A stretch of 64,000 bases of DNA from Methylocella tundrae. Lineage in GTDB: Bacteria > Pseudomonadota > Alphaproteobacteria > Rhizobiales > Beijerinckiaceae. Location: assembly GCF_038024855.1 (NCBI RefSeq), contig NZ_CP139087.1, forward strand, positions 144,740 to 208,739, written 5' to 3'. The notes beneath the pieces were generated by a model. The model ran no database searches and had not been told where the DNA came from. It saw nothing but the letters and a program-made list of their open reading frames with translations. Shown here piece after piece: positions 26,447-35,928 of the stretch. The position numbers and the translations under genes were made by a program. Position 1 is the first letter of the stretch, and each line of letters opens with the position of its first letter.

Positions 26447-29400
26447 CTATTGCGCGGTGCTCATGGTAGGCCATGTCGCTTCCATGCCATCGGAAACTTT
26501 AATCTCCGATCGCCCACCGCCACGCTTTTCTACGCGAACCTGCACGGCGATCCGCTCGATCATGGCGGCCACATGCGTGATGACGCCAACCTTCTGACCC
26601 CTGCCCTGTAAGGTCTCCAGCGCATCTACTGCCAAGTCGAGCGTCTCCGCATCGAGCGATCCAAAGCCTTCATCGATGAACAGTGTGTCGACAAAGGACG
26701 ATCGGCCTTCGAGACCCGACAAAGCCAGCGCAAGCGCAAGCGAGACCAGGAAACGTTCACCGCCTGATAGGCTTCGGGTCCCACGGACCTCGTCGCCCAT
26801 GTCGCGATCGATGATATGCAGCGTAAGATCGGACGCGCCCCCCCGCGCGAGCCGATAGCGAGGGGTCAATGCATGAAGGTGGTCATTCGCCAGTTGCACC
26901 ATGTGGTCGAGGGTAATGCCCTGCACAAAGCGACGGAAACGATCACCGCTGGCCGAGCCTACAGCATCGTCGACTGCCTGCCAGATTGCGAGTTCGGCTC
27001 TCGCAGCGTCGATTTCCGTAGATAGGCTTGTCGCCGCGCGGCGCGCCTCGTCGTCTCGCGCAAGCGCAGCGGACAGCACACCTATACGCTGTTGCAAGTC
27101 GCCGATTTCAGCCGCCAGCGCGGCAATAACCGCGGTCAACGCCTCGGCATCGGTGGTCTCGTCGAACCCTTCCAACGCTCGGTGTAAGTCATTCTGGCGC
27201 AGAACGACCGCAGCGCCGGCATCGTTCACACTCCGATCGATCTCCTGAAGTCGGATCCGCAACGCTCTGCTCAACGCTGGGTCGGTTTCCATCAGAGCGG
27301 CGACCTGATCCGACGAGCGGGCAACATCCAGGCAGGCCGCGTTGAATGTCTCTTCGGCTGAAGCGTTACGGCCGTTGGCCGTCTCCAATCCGGCGGCAGC
27401 CTCGTCGTAACGAGCCGCCGCCGCCTGGAATGCTGCATCGTTGGCTGATTTCGCCTCGCGCGCACAAGCGAACGCCTCACGGGCGGTTCGGCAAGCCTCG
27501 TTGATCCGTGCGCGGTGGGTGGCTGTCACCTCGCCACCGAGGAGTTCCGCTCTGGCGCGCGCTTTTTCTCCCTCGGCCATACGCCGTTGATCGAGAAGAA
27601 GTGCGGTGGCCGTCACCTGCGCCCGCGCGTGCTCCAGCGAAGCGCCTGCCGCCGCACGCTCCGGCGCCAGACGCCGGAGTGTCATTTCAAGCTCACCAAC
27701 CTGCTCGCGCAGAGCGCTATATTCAGTCGCGACCGCTGACAGCGTAACGCTAACACTGGAAGGATCGACATCGAGGGCTTCAACGGTCAGACCTGCCGCA
27801 GCAAGAAACGGCGTGATTTCACGGCCGATGGAGGTGAGGCGCTCAGCGAGGGCCGCCGCCTGGACCGTGTACTCAGTCACCTTCAGTTGCGCAGCGTGGA
27901 AATCAGAACGTTTTTGATCAATGGACCGCGTGATTGTCTCGACAGCCTCTCCGCGCGCGTCGTGCTCCCGCTGCAGACCGTCGATCTCCGTCCGAAGACG
28001 CCGAGCGTCTGCGAGTGGAGACGCAATGGCCATCCGTTGCGCGACTGCGACAGAGATGAGCGCCGCCAGCTCCGCCCCCGCTCGGTCATTGAGACCTGGA
28101 GGTACACTCCCCTCGATCTCAGCCTTCGTGCAGAGATCGTTTAACGACGGCCACTGTTCGCCATAAGCGCTGTTGGCAGCCAGAACTTGTCCGCGCGCCA
28201 CATCGATTCCGCGATTTGTCTCCGCCTGGCGCGCCTCTCCAGCGGAGAGCGCGCGCGTTGCAGCGTCCAAACGCTGGCCCGTCGCGGTCAACACGGTATC
28301 AAGTTCTTCGCGCCGGCGGCGAAGCCTAGCAGCTATTTCGTTCAGCGCGCTGGGATGTGCAAGATGGGGATGGTCGGTGCTGCCGCACACCGGACAGGCC
28401 AAATTTGTGGCCAGCAGGCTGCGCAGATGAATGGCCTCAGATGATACCGCCTCGTCGGCGAGCTCTGCGATTGGAACAATTTCTGCGCGCGCGGTCCGAT
28501 CGCGGAGCTGGTCCGCTTCGACTTCAACGATTTGGCTTTTCGCCGTGCTTACTTCCTGCGCCGCCAGCGTGTGTTCCGATTCCCGTCGTGTTAGATCTGT
28601 CGATGCCCGAGTATGCTGGTCGCAGACGGTACTTGCCTCGCGTAGAGCCTCGAGCGCGCGCTGCAGATCGATGTCTCGTTTGTGGAGCGTTGCCTCGTCG
28701 ATGCCGGCGAGACCGACTCTACGATCACCGATTTCACGACTTAGGCCATCCTTTCGCTCGCGATCCTCGGTGACCTTTCCCAACAGCGCGGTTATTTCAC
28801 TTTGCAATCGCGTATCTGTTTCTTCCGCTCCAACGGCCGCCACCGTGGCTGCAGCGTGCTCCTGTTGAAAAACTCCCCGCTTCGCCAACAAGTCCATCGC
28901 ATCGCTAAGACGATCAGCAAGAATAATGCGATCCGATTGTCTGTTTAATTGCTCCGCGGTGGTGCGGTACGATTCTGATGTCTGACCGAGAGTCTGATCA
29001 ATCGTTGCCAGCGCATCGGCTTTGTCGCGCAGTGTCGCTTCCGCTTGCTGCGATTTTTCCATCGCATCATTGAACTCTGTCCGAGCTGCCGCCAACTCAG
29101 TATCGAGCCTTTCGGCTTCGCTCCAAAGGGGACCGAATTTCTTGAGGACGTCTTCTGCCGCTACGCTGGCGGTTGCCGCGTCCGCCAGTTGCGTTGCAGA
29201 CGCCGTGTCCAGCGTCCGCGCTTCTTCGCGAGCAACAAGCAAACTGTCGAGACGGGACTTGGCCTCCGCTGCCGTTCGCCGTGCATTTTGCAAATCAACC
29301 GCTAGCGGACGAAGCGGCTCGACCAGATCGAATTCGGCAAGAGACCGATACTCATCAGCGGCGGCCTCGCGTGTCGCGCGCGCCGCGACCCCCTGGGCCT

Positions 29401-30232
29401 CAGCCAGTGCGAGGTCGCTGTGAGCGGCGGCCACGCGCTTGAAATGATCCAACCGCCCGGTGTGTTGATCGCGCTCCGCGCCTTTTTGAGCAACGATTGA
29501 AACAAGCTGATTTTGCTCGTTCAGCAGCGCCTGCCTGGCTTCGTCATCAAGCAGTCCGATGTCGTTTCGGCGCTGCTCCAATTGCTCTACAATTCTTCGT
29601 CGTGCCTCCGTGCCATCATGAACGCGGATCGAGATCGCTGCGTAGATTTCGGTGCCTGTGATCTTCTCGAGCAATTCCGCACGCTCGCTCTCTGCGGCGA
29701 GCAGGAAGGCGTCGAACTCGCCCTGTGCGAGGAGCACCGTTCGCCGGAACTGATCGAATGTGAGATCGGTTCTCGCCTCCACGGCCTCGCGGACCAGAGT
29801 CTTGCCAGTCGCCACGGCGCCGCCGTCGTCAAGTCGATACAGCGCGCGCTGCTCATTCTGAAGCCGCCCATTTGCCCGACCCCGCGCGCGATTGGCCTCC
29901 CAGCGGACGCGGTAGCGCTCGCCATCCTGCCCGACAAAATCCACCTCGGCATATCCGCCGCCGGCGCCTCGGCGCAGGATTGCCCGACCATCATGAATCG
30001 AAATCGCTTCTCCGCTGGGGTCGGGCGTATTTTCCCGACGGTTGACGGAGACGCGCGGATATTCGCCATAGAGCGCGAGGCACAACGCATCGAGGATGGT
30101 GGATTTCCCAGCGCCGGTCTCGCCTGTGATAGCGAAAAGGCCGGAACCAGCAAGAGGCCCTGCCGCAAGATCAATCTCGAACGGAGCCGCAAGACTTGCC
30201 AAATGTTCGCCGCGGATAGCCAAAATGCGCAT
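26447..30232 (-). CDS. sbcC: SbcC/Rad50-type ATPase
   Basis: A 1261-residue Rad50-like protein. Walker A GETGAGKSTILDALC (about residue 37) and Q-loop VLLAQGEFDAFL belong to the N-terminal half-head. Two long coiled coils meet at the zinc hook LACPVCGSTDHPH near residue 615. The C-terminal half-head has the signature LSGGERFLVSLALA, Walker B LFIDEGFGSLDAE and VGVITHVAAM. With SbcD it would form an ATP-dependent double-strand exonuclease and hairpin endonuclease. It starts three bases after sbcD. As the last nuclease gene in a SIR2-HerA-Mre11-Rad50 operon it probably processes or senses DNA ends of invading phage or plasmids rather than acting only in housekeeping repair. Confidence 0.9.
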   Translation of the reverse strand: MRILAIRGEHLASLAAPFEIDLAAGPLAGSGLFAITGETGAGKSTILDALCLALYGEYPRVSVNRRENTPDPSGEAISIHDGRAILRRGAGGGYAEVDFVGQDGERYRVRWEANRARGRANGRLQNEQRALYRLDDGGAVATGKTLVREAVEARTDLTFDQFRRTVLLAQGEFDAFLLAAESERAELLEKITGTEIYAAISIRVHDGTEARRRIVEQLEQRRNDIGLLDDEARQALLNEQNQLVSIVAQKGAERDQHTGRLDHFKRVAAAHSDLALAEAQGVAARATREAAADEYRSLAEFDLVEPLRPLAVDLQNARRTAAEAKSRLDSLLVAREEARTLDTASATQLADAATASVAAEDVLKKFGPLWSEAERLDTELAAARTEFNDAMEKSQQAEATLRDKADALATIDQTLGQTSESYRTTAEQLNRQSDRIILADRLSDAMDLLAKRGVFQQEHAAATVAAVGAEETDTRLQSEITALLGKVTEDRERKDGLSREIGDRRVGLAGIDEATLHKRDIDLQRALEALREASTVCDQHTRASTDLTRRESEHTLAAQEVSTAKSQIVEVEADQLRDRTARAEIVPIAELADEAVSSEAIHLRSLLATNLACPVCGSTDHPHLAHPSALNEIAARLRRRREELDTVLTATGQRLDAATRALSAGEARQAETNRGIDVARGQVLAANSAYGEQWPSLNDLCTKAEIEGSVPPGLNDRAGAELAALISVAVAQRMAIASPLADARRLRTEIDGLQREHDARGEAVETITRSIDQKRSDFHAAQLKVTEYTVQAAALAERLTSIGREITPFLAAAGLTVEALDVDPSSVSVTLSAVATEYSALREQVGELEMTLRRLAPERAAAGASLEHARAQVTATALLLDQRRMAEGEKARARAELLGGEVTATHRARINEACRTAREAFACAREAKSANDAAFQAAAARYDEAAAGLETANGRNASAEETFNAACLDVARSSDQVAALMETDPALSRALRIRLQEIDRSVNDAGAAVVLRQNDLHRALEGFDETTDAEALTAVIAALAAEIGDLQQRIGVLSAALARDDEARRAATSLSTEIDAARAELAIWQAVDDAVGSASGDRFRRFVQGITLDHMVQLANDHLHALTPRYRLARGGASDLTLHIIDRDMGDEVRGTRSLSGGERFLVSLALALALSGLEGRSSFVDTLFIDEGFGSLDAETLDLAVDALETLQGRGQKVGVITHVAAMIERIAVQVRVEKRGGGRSEIKVSDGMEATWPTMSTAQ

Positions 30233-30235
30233 GGG

Positions 30236-31468
30236 TTATGCCTCCGCCCGCGCTCGGTGGAAAACATCCAGATGCGCGGCATCCGGCGCGATGCCGAACG
30301 CGCGTTCAAACGCAAGCTTGAACAAATCCTCCGGATCTCGCTCGGCCAGCCGGATCATAGGATCGGCAAGGATCACTTCATGTAACGCCCCGGGTATCGT
30401 AGCTACGCGGGCATCGACGATGCGCACCGGAAAGCTCTCGGCGATGCGGTCGATCTCCTCCCTGAATCCAGGCGATAGCCCTTCGCGGACAAGCCTGACC
30501 TGGACGAATGGCCGTTCATGAATTGCCAAATCCGACGGGAGGCCCAATGCCGTCAGATGATCGCCTAGTTCGGTCAAGCGCATATCACCCGCCTCCGGAA
30601 GGCGGAGGAAAGGAACTGGCCGGTCGATCGGGATATGCTCGGATACGACCTGTGTGCCATCGATACTCACAAGCGTGACGCCATGCGCGTAAGGCTGCTC
30701 CGTCGCCGACAAGGGGATCAGTGATCCCGAATATCGAACGGTATCGCGACCGATGGCCTGGGCCTTGTGCAGGTGGCCGAGCGCCACGTAGCTCGCTTCC
30801 GAAGGGAATACGTCGTGCGGCACGGCATGCTGACCACCGACCAGGATTCGGCGTTCGGCGCCCTCCGACTCGATGCCGCCCGCGACATGCAAGTGCCCCG
30901 TCAAAACGAACGGCAAACCATCCAGTTGCCCCCGTAGCGTATCGACCAATTCCGCGTAGAGACTTCGTACCCCGGCGATGACGGGCGAGCCCGCCTCGCC
31001 ATCCAGCCGCGTCAAATTTGGGAGGCACGCTGCGGTTGGGTAGGAGACCGCCAGCACATGAGCGGCTACCGCACCGCTTGCGTCAGCGATAGGCACGAGA
31101 TGCCGTGCTGCCTCGATCCGCCCTTCATGCCGCCGAACATCGCCCACGACGCGGATGTTGAATGCCTCCAACAGAGGCCGCGGCGCTTCCAACCGACCAG
31201 CGGCATCATGGTTCCCGGCAACGATCACCGTAGCCATGCGCGGCTGTGCGCGGCTTAGCCGCACGAGCGTACTGTAAAAGAGCTGTTGCGCTTCTCCGGA
31301 AGGGTTTTGACTATCAAATACGTCGCCGGCGATGACGAGCGCATCGACGTCCCGCTCCACGACAATCTCTTCGAACCGCTCAAACACCCTGCGGTGCTCA
31401 TGCTCGCGAGAAAAACCCCGCAGCGTTTGACCGATATGCCAATCAGCCGTGTGCAGAATACGGATCAT
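30236..31468 (-). CDS. sbcD: SbcD/Mre11-type nuclease
   Basis: A 410-residue calcineurin-like phosphoesterase of the Mre11/SbcD family. All metal-binding motifs are present: HTADWHIG, VIAGDVFDSQNPS, VIVAGNHDAAGRL and LTGHLHVAGG. The C-terminal cap domain follows. I chose ATG 31468, which overlaps the herA stop (ATGA), because motif I begins four residues later; the frame could extend upstream only into herA. It is the nuclease subunit for the adjacent SbcC. Translational coupling to HerA mimics archaeal operons in which HerA, Mre11 and Rad50 work together in end resection. Confidence 0.9.
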   Translation of the reverse strand: MIRILHTADWHIGQTLRGFSREHEHRRVFERFEEIVVERDVDALVIAGDVFDSQNPSGEAQQLFYSTLVRLSRAQPRMATVIVAGNHDAAGRLEAPRPLLEAFNIRVVGDVRRHEGRIEAARHLVPIADASGAVAAHVLAVSYPTAACLPNLTRLDGEAGSPVIAGVRSLYAELVDTLRGQLDGLPFVLTGHLHVAGGIESEGAERRILVGGQHAVPHDVFPSEASYVALGHLHKAQAIGRDTVRYSGSLIPLSATEQPYAHGVTLVSIDGTQVVSEHIPIDRPVPFLRLPEAGDMRLTELGDHLTALGLPSDLAIHERPFVQVRLVREGLSPGFREEIDRIAESFPVRIVDARVATIPGALHEVILADPMIRLAERDPEDLFKLAFERAFGIAPDAAHLDVFHRARAEA

Positions 31469-33576
31469 TCCTCCTCCGGATTTTGCACCGGAGTAGCGCC
31501 CGACCATGCTTTCGAAACAGCGCCCCAATCGACGCCTCGCTCTTCAGCCAGCGTCCAAACGTTCCAGAAATCCGGATCTGCCGAATGCGGCCGCTGCGCA
31601 TCGGGCAATTCATCCACCTCTACCAGAACAGGGATCGGCGCTGCCCAGCCAAGAAGCACAGCTTGCCTGGACGGCAAACTCGGTAGCTCGCGCAGCAGTC
31701 CGCCCACATTGTCGGGGACTAAGCGCGCGACGAGATTCTGATCAGCATCATTGACGATACGGTGCAACAGAAACGTGTTGCATTGGGCGAGCACCGTCGG
31801 AGAGAGCTCCGATGGGCGCTGCGACGAAAGCACCAGCCCGAGCCCAAACTTGCGCCCCTCTCGGGCGATACGCTCGAACACTTCGCGGCACAGTTGGGTT
31901 GGAGATGAGGCAGGACCATCATCTTCCTTACCGCGCCGAACGAACGTGTGGGCTTCCTCCAGAACGAGTACGGTCGGCAAGGTCTGGCCATTCGGGTGGC
32001 CGCGGCGATACCGCTGGAGCGATTCGAAGATCAGCCGAGCCAAAACGGAAACGACGATGTGGACGATTTCGGATGGAACGAGAGATAGGTCGACAACCGC
32101 AATCTGCCCGTTGCTCGCGCCATCGTCGCCCACGTAGTCCTTCAACCAGGCTTCAAAGGAAGTCGGCGGATCGCGCCCAATCACGGCGCCAAGTCGGTGG
32201 TCCGCGAGCATTCCGCGAATTCGGAGTCCGAGGGTCGAGATAAACCCGGCAAGGTTTCCCCCTTGCTCGGTTGCCATTCGGTCTAGATGTTCGGCGAGAA
32301 TATTGACATCAAAGAACTGTGGCGCGTCCTCGCTGATGACCGTTGCAGGGCCGATATCCGGTAGAGTCTGAGCCAGCGTGTCCAGTGCGCTGCGGATCGT
32401 TTCCAGATCGGAAATCGCGAAGTCGTTGAAGTAATTTCCTGATCGTCGGCTATCGACAATTCCCGTAATCGTGGTTGCAATTGCAGCAAGTGCGTCACTC
32501 GCCGTATCCAGATCCTCTCCGCCAAACTGGGAACAATCTGACGCGATCGTCGCAAGGAGCCGCGCACACTCGAATCTCGCTTTTGTAGCTCCCGCGAAAG
32601 CCTGAGTGCCCGCGTTCAACATCGCCGATATTCGAATCGAATAAGAACCAAGATAGCGGCGGATCGTCGCCTCTCTCGGCACACCTTCCGTCTGGCCGGC
32701 CTTCAACTCTCGCAGTCCCTGCATCAGCAGCGGACGTTGCGCGCCGGGTTGGGCATGAGCGACTGCGGTCCATTCGTGCCCACTCCAGAGCCACGCAGGG
32801 ACGTCGAGCCGCCGCTCTCCTTCTACCACGGGCGGAACACGAAACAACCGCAGATCGTCTCCCCGATCAGCGAAGGCCCTGGCGTATTCGCCATTTGGAT
32901 CGAGGACGATAAACCGCGCGTTGGGCACCCCCGTCCTACCGGCATCCTTAATGGCCTTCTCTGCGGCCTCCATAGACCATCGAATTAGGCCAGCTACGGT
33001 GCATGATTTTCCACTTCCGGTGTTTCCCAATACTGCCAGATGCCGACCGAAAAGCTTGTCGGGGTCGACCATGATGGCTGCATTTGATGCCATCGGAGAG
33101 GAGCCAATTCTGACTCTCTTGTCATCGTCCCTCGCACCGACGATGGCTTCGACCTGTGGGGGCGTCGGGATAAGAACCTGGTCTCCCACTGACGGAAACG
33201 CGACGACGCCACGGGAGAGTTCGTATTTGGTCATTCCCGACGCGCGGTCGCGTCGGGATGTCAGCGTTCCCACTGGAGAGAGCGACATTTTCCGGAGCGG
33301 AAAAGGAAGATCGATCAGGCCGAAATCTTTCAGACCAGCACGCTTGGGATAAGGAGAGCGTTCGATCCCAATCCAGGTTATGTAGGCGACCGTCGCACCA
33401 GCTTCATTTGGGATGAGCACATACCCATTTAGACGCGGAAACCCCGCCGGCACTCCGGTATTCAAGGCCGTGGAGTGTGGAGCGTCCAGTTCAAGAAGCA
33501 CCCGAACTTCGTCAGGCGCGACCGACTCGACGACACCGACAACAAGACCCGACAATCGTTCGATTGGAGTTGTCAT
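31465..33576 (-). CDS. herA: HerA-type hexameric DNA translocase/ATPase
   Basis: A 703-residue FtsK/HerA-superfamily ATPase. The N-terminal HAS-barrel-like region is about residues 1-140. Walker A AVLGNTGSGKSCTVAGLI is near 190, the Walker B-like strand IAVVDLSLVP is followed by a PTVLVLEEAHTFVRRGKED Glu pair near 560, and the sensor/arginine region has LGLVLSSQRPSELSP and LVARLVPDN. HerA hexamers pump DNA and in bacteria pair with SIR2 or nuclease subunits in anti-phage complexes. Here the gene starts seven bases after the SIR2 stop and its stop overlaps sbcD, so the SIR2-HerA pair is fused operonically to Mre11-Rad50. Confidence 0.9.
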   Translation of the reverse strand: MTTPIERLSGLVVGVVESVAPDEVRVLLELDAPHSTALNTGVPAGFPRLNGYVLIPNEAGATVAYITWIGIERSPYPKRAGLKDFGLIDLPFPLRKMSLSPVGTLTSRRDRASGMTKYELSRGVVAFPSVGDQVLIPTPPQVEAIVGARDDDKRVRIGSSPMASNAAIMVDPDKLFGRHLAVLGNTGSGKSCTVAGLIRWSMEAAEKAIKDAGRTGVPNARFIVLDPNGEYARAFADRGDDLRLFRVPPVVEGERRLDVPAWLWSGHEWTAVAHAQPGAQRPLLMQGLRELKAGQTEGVPREATIRRYLGSYSIRISAMLNAGTQAFAGATKARFECARLLATIASDCSQFGGEDLDTASDALAAIATTITGIVDSRRSGNYFNDFAISDLETIRSALDTLAQTLPDIGPATVISEDAPQFFDVNILAEHLDRMATEQGGNLAGFISTLGLRIRGMLADHRLGAVIGRDPPTSFEAWLKDYVGDDGASNGQIAVVDLSLVPSEIVHIVVSVLARLIFESLQRYRRGHPNGQTLPTVLVLEEAHTFVRRGKEDDGPASSPTQLCREVFERIAREGRKFGLGLVLSSQRPSELSPTVLAQCNTFLLHRIVNDADQNLVARLVPDNVGGLLRELPSLPSRQAVLLGWAAPIPVLVEVDELPDAQRPHSADPDFWNVWTLAEERGVDWGAVSKAWSGATPVQNPEEE

Positions 33577-33583
33577 GATCGCC

Positions 33584-34888
33584 TCATACCGGGCCGGTTG
33601 CAGAGGCTGAAGGCGGTGCAGCAGGCGGGTCGCTGGCTTTTGGGTCGCCTGGACGATGCTTCAACAATTCTGTCATTCGGCCCGATATGTAGTCGAGCGC
33701 CGGTTTCGGCAGGTAGTTTGCAACCAAGGTCGCAAGATCCGAAAAATGCGGCCCAATCAACAACGAGACCTGCGCGTCGCGCGTCTTTTCAACGAATGCT
33801 TTGAGACGATCGTCAGCCGCATAGGCCATGATCACCAAATGGGTCGATGGGATCGTGAGCATATCGAGTAGCACTCGATTCACGTGATCGTCGCCGAAGC
33901 CATAGCCATATGTCACGACAACCGCGTTAGGTCGGCAAGCCGCAGCCGCGAAATCGCGAAATAGCTCCGCATAGGGATATTGGGTCGTTTCGATGTCCTT
34001 TGCAGGATTCGGATAGATCATGACCGTATCGACGGGTTTTTTGGGAATGTCGGTATGATCCGCAGGCGCCCCGAACGGGATTCCTTTTCGATAGATCCGC
34101 CGTTCGCCTTTGTCGAAGAACCAGTCCAGCGAGCCGTGCAGTTTGGTCAGGCGAATGACGCCTTCCATGAACCGCGGCTCTCCCCGAATGCCTGGTGGAT
34201 TGTAGTGGACGTCGACTTCGACGCGCGACGCCCGAAAGACCGGATTGAGCGCGCCAACGAATCTGTCGATGATCCGAAGGCCCGCAAAATCGCAGCCATG
34301 TTCGATCAGGCGGTCATAGTTGGTTGTGAAGACGTGCAAGCGCTCGCGAGATGCAGCACGGCTCGCAAAACTCAGTAGGAATGATTGCAGGGCTCCTTGA
34401 GCAGAATCCTTTGATGCCGGGTCTTTCCCAGAAACAATTCTGCTCTCCGTCGTTAACAGCGATGTAAGAAATCCGGACATCTGAGCATCGATGCCGTCCT
34501 TGAGGGTCTTTTCCGCGCCCTTGTCGATAACCCCCAGACCATCAAGCAGAGCTAACGCACTTCGAAACTGGTCTTCGATATTTGCCGCACCTCGTTTCAT
34601 GGCCGTTGCTGTCGCTTGGGCATGGGCATCGATCGCGGCGTCATGCGGCGTTCCGAATATGACTTTGGCCATTCCCGTGGCACCTACACCCGCGATGTAA
34701 CCCACCGCTGTGGTGAACCCGCTGCCGAGCAGCAGATTGAGGTGTTCAGCTTGGAAAACAGCCGAGAGCCACGGCTCGATATGCTTTCGAGCATTATTGG
34801 TTAGCGCATCCAGTTCGTCGGGATCTGTCGGCAGATCGTCCCAGCCGCCTGAATGGTTGCCTACACGATAAAAGTGCTTCTTATCCAT
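33584..34888 (-). CDS. SIR2-domain NADase, partner of HerA
   Basis: A 434-residue SIR2-fold protein. NAD-binding motifs visible are LLLGSGFTTAVG (near 45), FTTNYDRLIEHG (TTNYD), LTKLHGSLDWF (KLHGS) and VTYGYGFGDDHVN. The Asn and His expected for NAD+ hydrolysis are therefore present. Proteins of this type form SIR2-HerA complexes that deplete NAD+ or cut DNA on phage infection. I chose ATG 34888 behind GGGGGG; a TTG at 34909 is the alternative. It is the first gene after a 113-base gap that also has room for an internal promoter. The Pro/Ala-rich tail is probably disordered. Confidence 0.88.
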   Translation of the reverse strand: MDKKHFYRVGNHSGGWDDLPTDPDELDALTNNARKHIEPWLSAVFQAEHLNLLLGSGFTTAVGYIAGVGATGMAKVIFGTPHDAAIDAHAQATATAMKRGAANIEDQFRSALALLDGLGVIDKGAEKTLKDGIDAQMSGFLTSLLTTESRIVSGKDPASKDSAQGALQSFLLSFASRAASRERLHVFTTNYDRLIEHGCDFAGLRIIDRFVGALNPVFRASRVEVDVHYNPPGIRGEPRFMEGVIRLTKLHGSLDWFFDKGERRIYRKGIPFGAPADHTDIPKKPVDTVMIYPNPAKDIETTQYPYAELFRDFAAAACRPNAVVVTYGYGFGDDHVNRVLLDMLTIPSTHLVIMAYAADDRLKAFVEKTRDAQVSLLIGPHFSDLATLVANYLPKPALDYISGRMTELLKHRPGDPKASDPPAAPPSASATGPV

Positions 34889-35001
34889 GCTTCCCCCCGA
34901 ACACTGCAATCATGACCTTTTTCTTCTTTGATGGCTGCGGTGTACGCCTATTTCAACTAAGCGGCGCTGCGCGATGAGGCGCGGGCGTGTGCAGAAAGAC
35001 A

Positions 35002-35928
35002 TCAAATCCGATGAACACTACCGTCGGAACGCACCTCCAGCACCGGGTCAACTAGGTCGTAGACGGCTGACTTCCGTTCAAGGGCATTCAATCTGCTCTG
35101 GGTGAGATCAAGAGATAGCAGGCCAAGTTGAACCTTCTGATGCGCTCCCTCCGCCGAGAAGCCGGCTTCGACATTCATCCCGCCAACGTCTGTCAAAAGA
35201 TAACGCGCGTGAAAATCAGCGCCTCCCGCCCGCTCCTTCCAGCCAAAGAGAACGAACGACATTCCCGTCGGCAAAACGCCGCGAATCCATTTGTGCGCCT
35301 CGCGTTCCACAAACTCCGGCGGCGGTCTCTTGTCATGATCGCAATAATGAATCTCGCAGCGCACGCCAGCCGCACCTGACGCGTTGATCACATCGAGGCA
35401 AGCCTTCAATGTCTCCTGATACGAGGCTCTGCTGATATCAAAGAACCGATCGACAAATAGCACGGTCTTGGCAGATGTCAGGAGCGGGCGCATAGCGACT
35501 GCGAGCGTCGTGCCGACGCGTTCCACTTCCCATGTGTGCGCCGAAACCATCAGCGGATGCTGTTCATCCACTTCGTCGACAGTGACTACTCCCGCAATAG
35601 CCGTCGGGTTCTGTTCGGCGATTATCGCGTGAAAGGGCGATATGGCGTGCTGAGCGGCAGCGTTCTGAAACCAAGTACCATGCGCGGCATCATAGGGTCG
35701 CCCCGAACGAATAAACTTCGTTTGCTTTGCTTGAGCCAGTGCGATTTCCAGGCGCGCGCGCTCGATTGGTTTCATTTGTGCCGCCGCAGCATAGACTTCT
35801 CGTTCCCATTTCCCGGGAAAGCGTGAAATCAACCGCCCACGATCGAAACCGAACTTTTCGATCAGGTAGCGGAAATTCTGCCAGCTCGAGCCGATCGCTC
35901 GCGGCTCAACCGCATATTCGAAGAGCAT
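35002..35928 (-). CDS. PLD-like putative nuclease, partner of DUF3696 ATPase
   Basis: A 308-residue protein whose first codon overlaps the ATPase stop (TGATG). The middle has a Rossmann-like run (SAKTVLFVDRFFDISRASYQETLKAC and VRCEIHYCDHDKRPP). The C-terminal part holds DFHARYLLTDVGGMNVEAGF. HARYLLTD keeps the spacing of the phospholipase-D HKD motif (H-x-K-x4-D) but with Arg in place of Lys, and only one such motif is seen. It may be a PLD-fold nuclease or an inactive relative. Tight coupling suggests that it is the effector of the adjacent OLD-like ATPase. Confidence 0.6.
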   Translation of the reverse strand: MLFEYAVEPRAIGSSWQNFRYLIEKFGFDRGRLISRFPGKWEREVYAAAAQMKPIERARLEIALAQAKQTKFIRSGRPYDAAHGTWFQNAAAQHAISPFHAIIAEQNPTAIAGVVTVDEVDEQHPLMVSAHTWEVERVGTTLAVAMRPLLTSAKTVLFVDRFFDISRASYQETLKACLDVINASGAAGVRCEIHYCDHDKRPPPEFVEREAHKWIRGVLPTGMSFVLFGWKERAGGADFHARYLLTDVGGMNVEAGFSAEGAHQKVQLGLLSLDLTQSRLNALERKSAVYDLVDPVLEVRSDGSVHRI

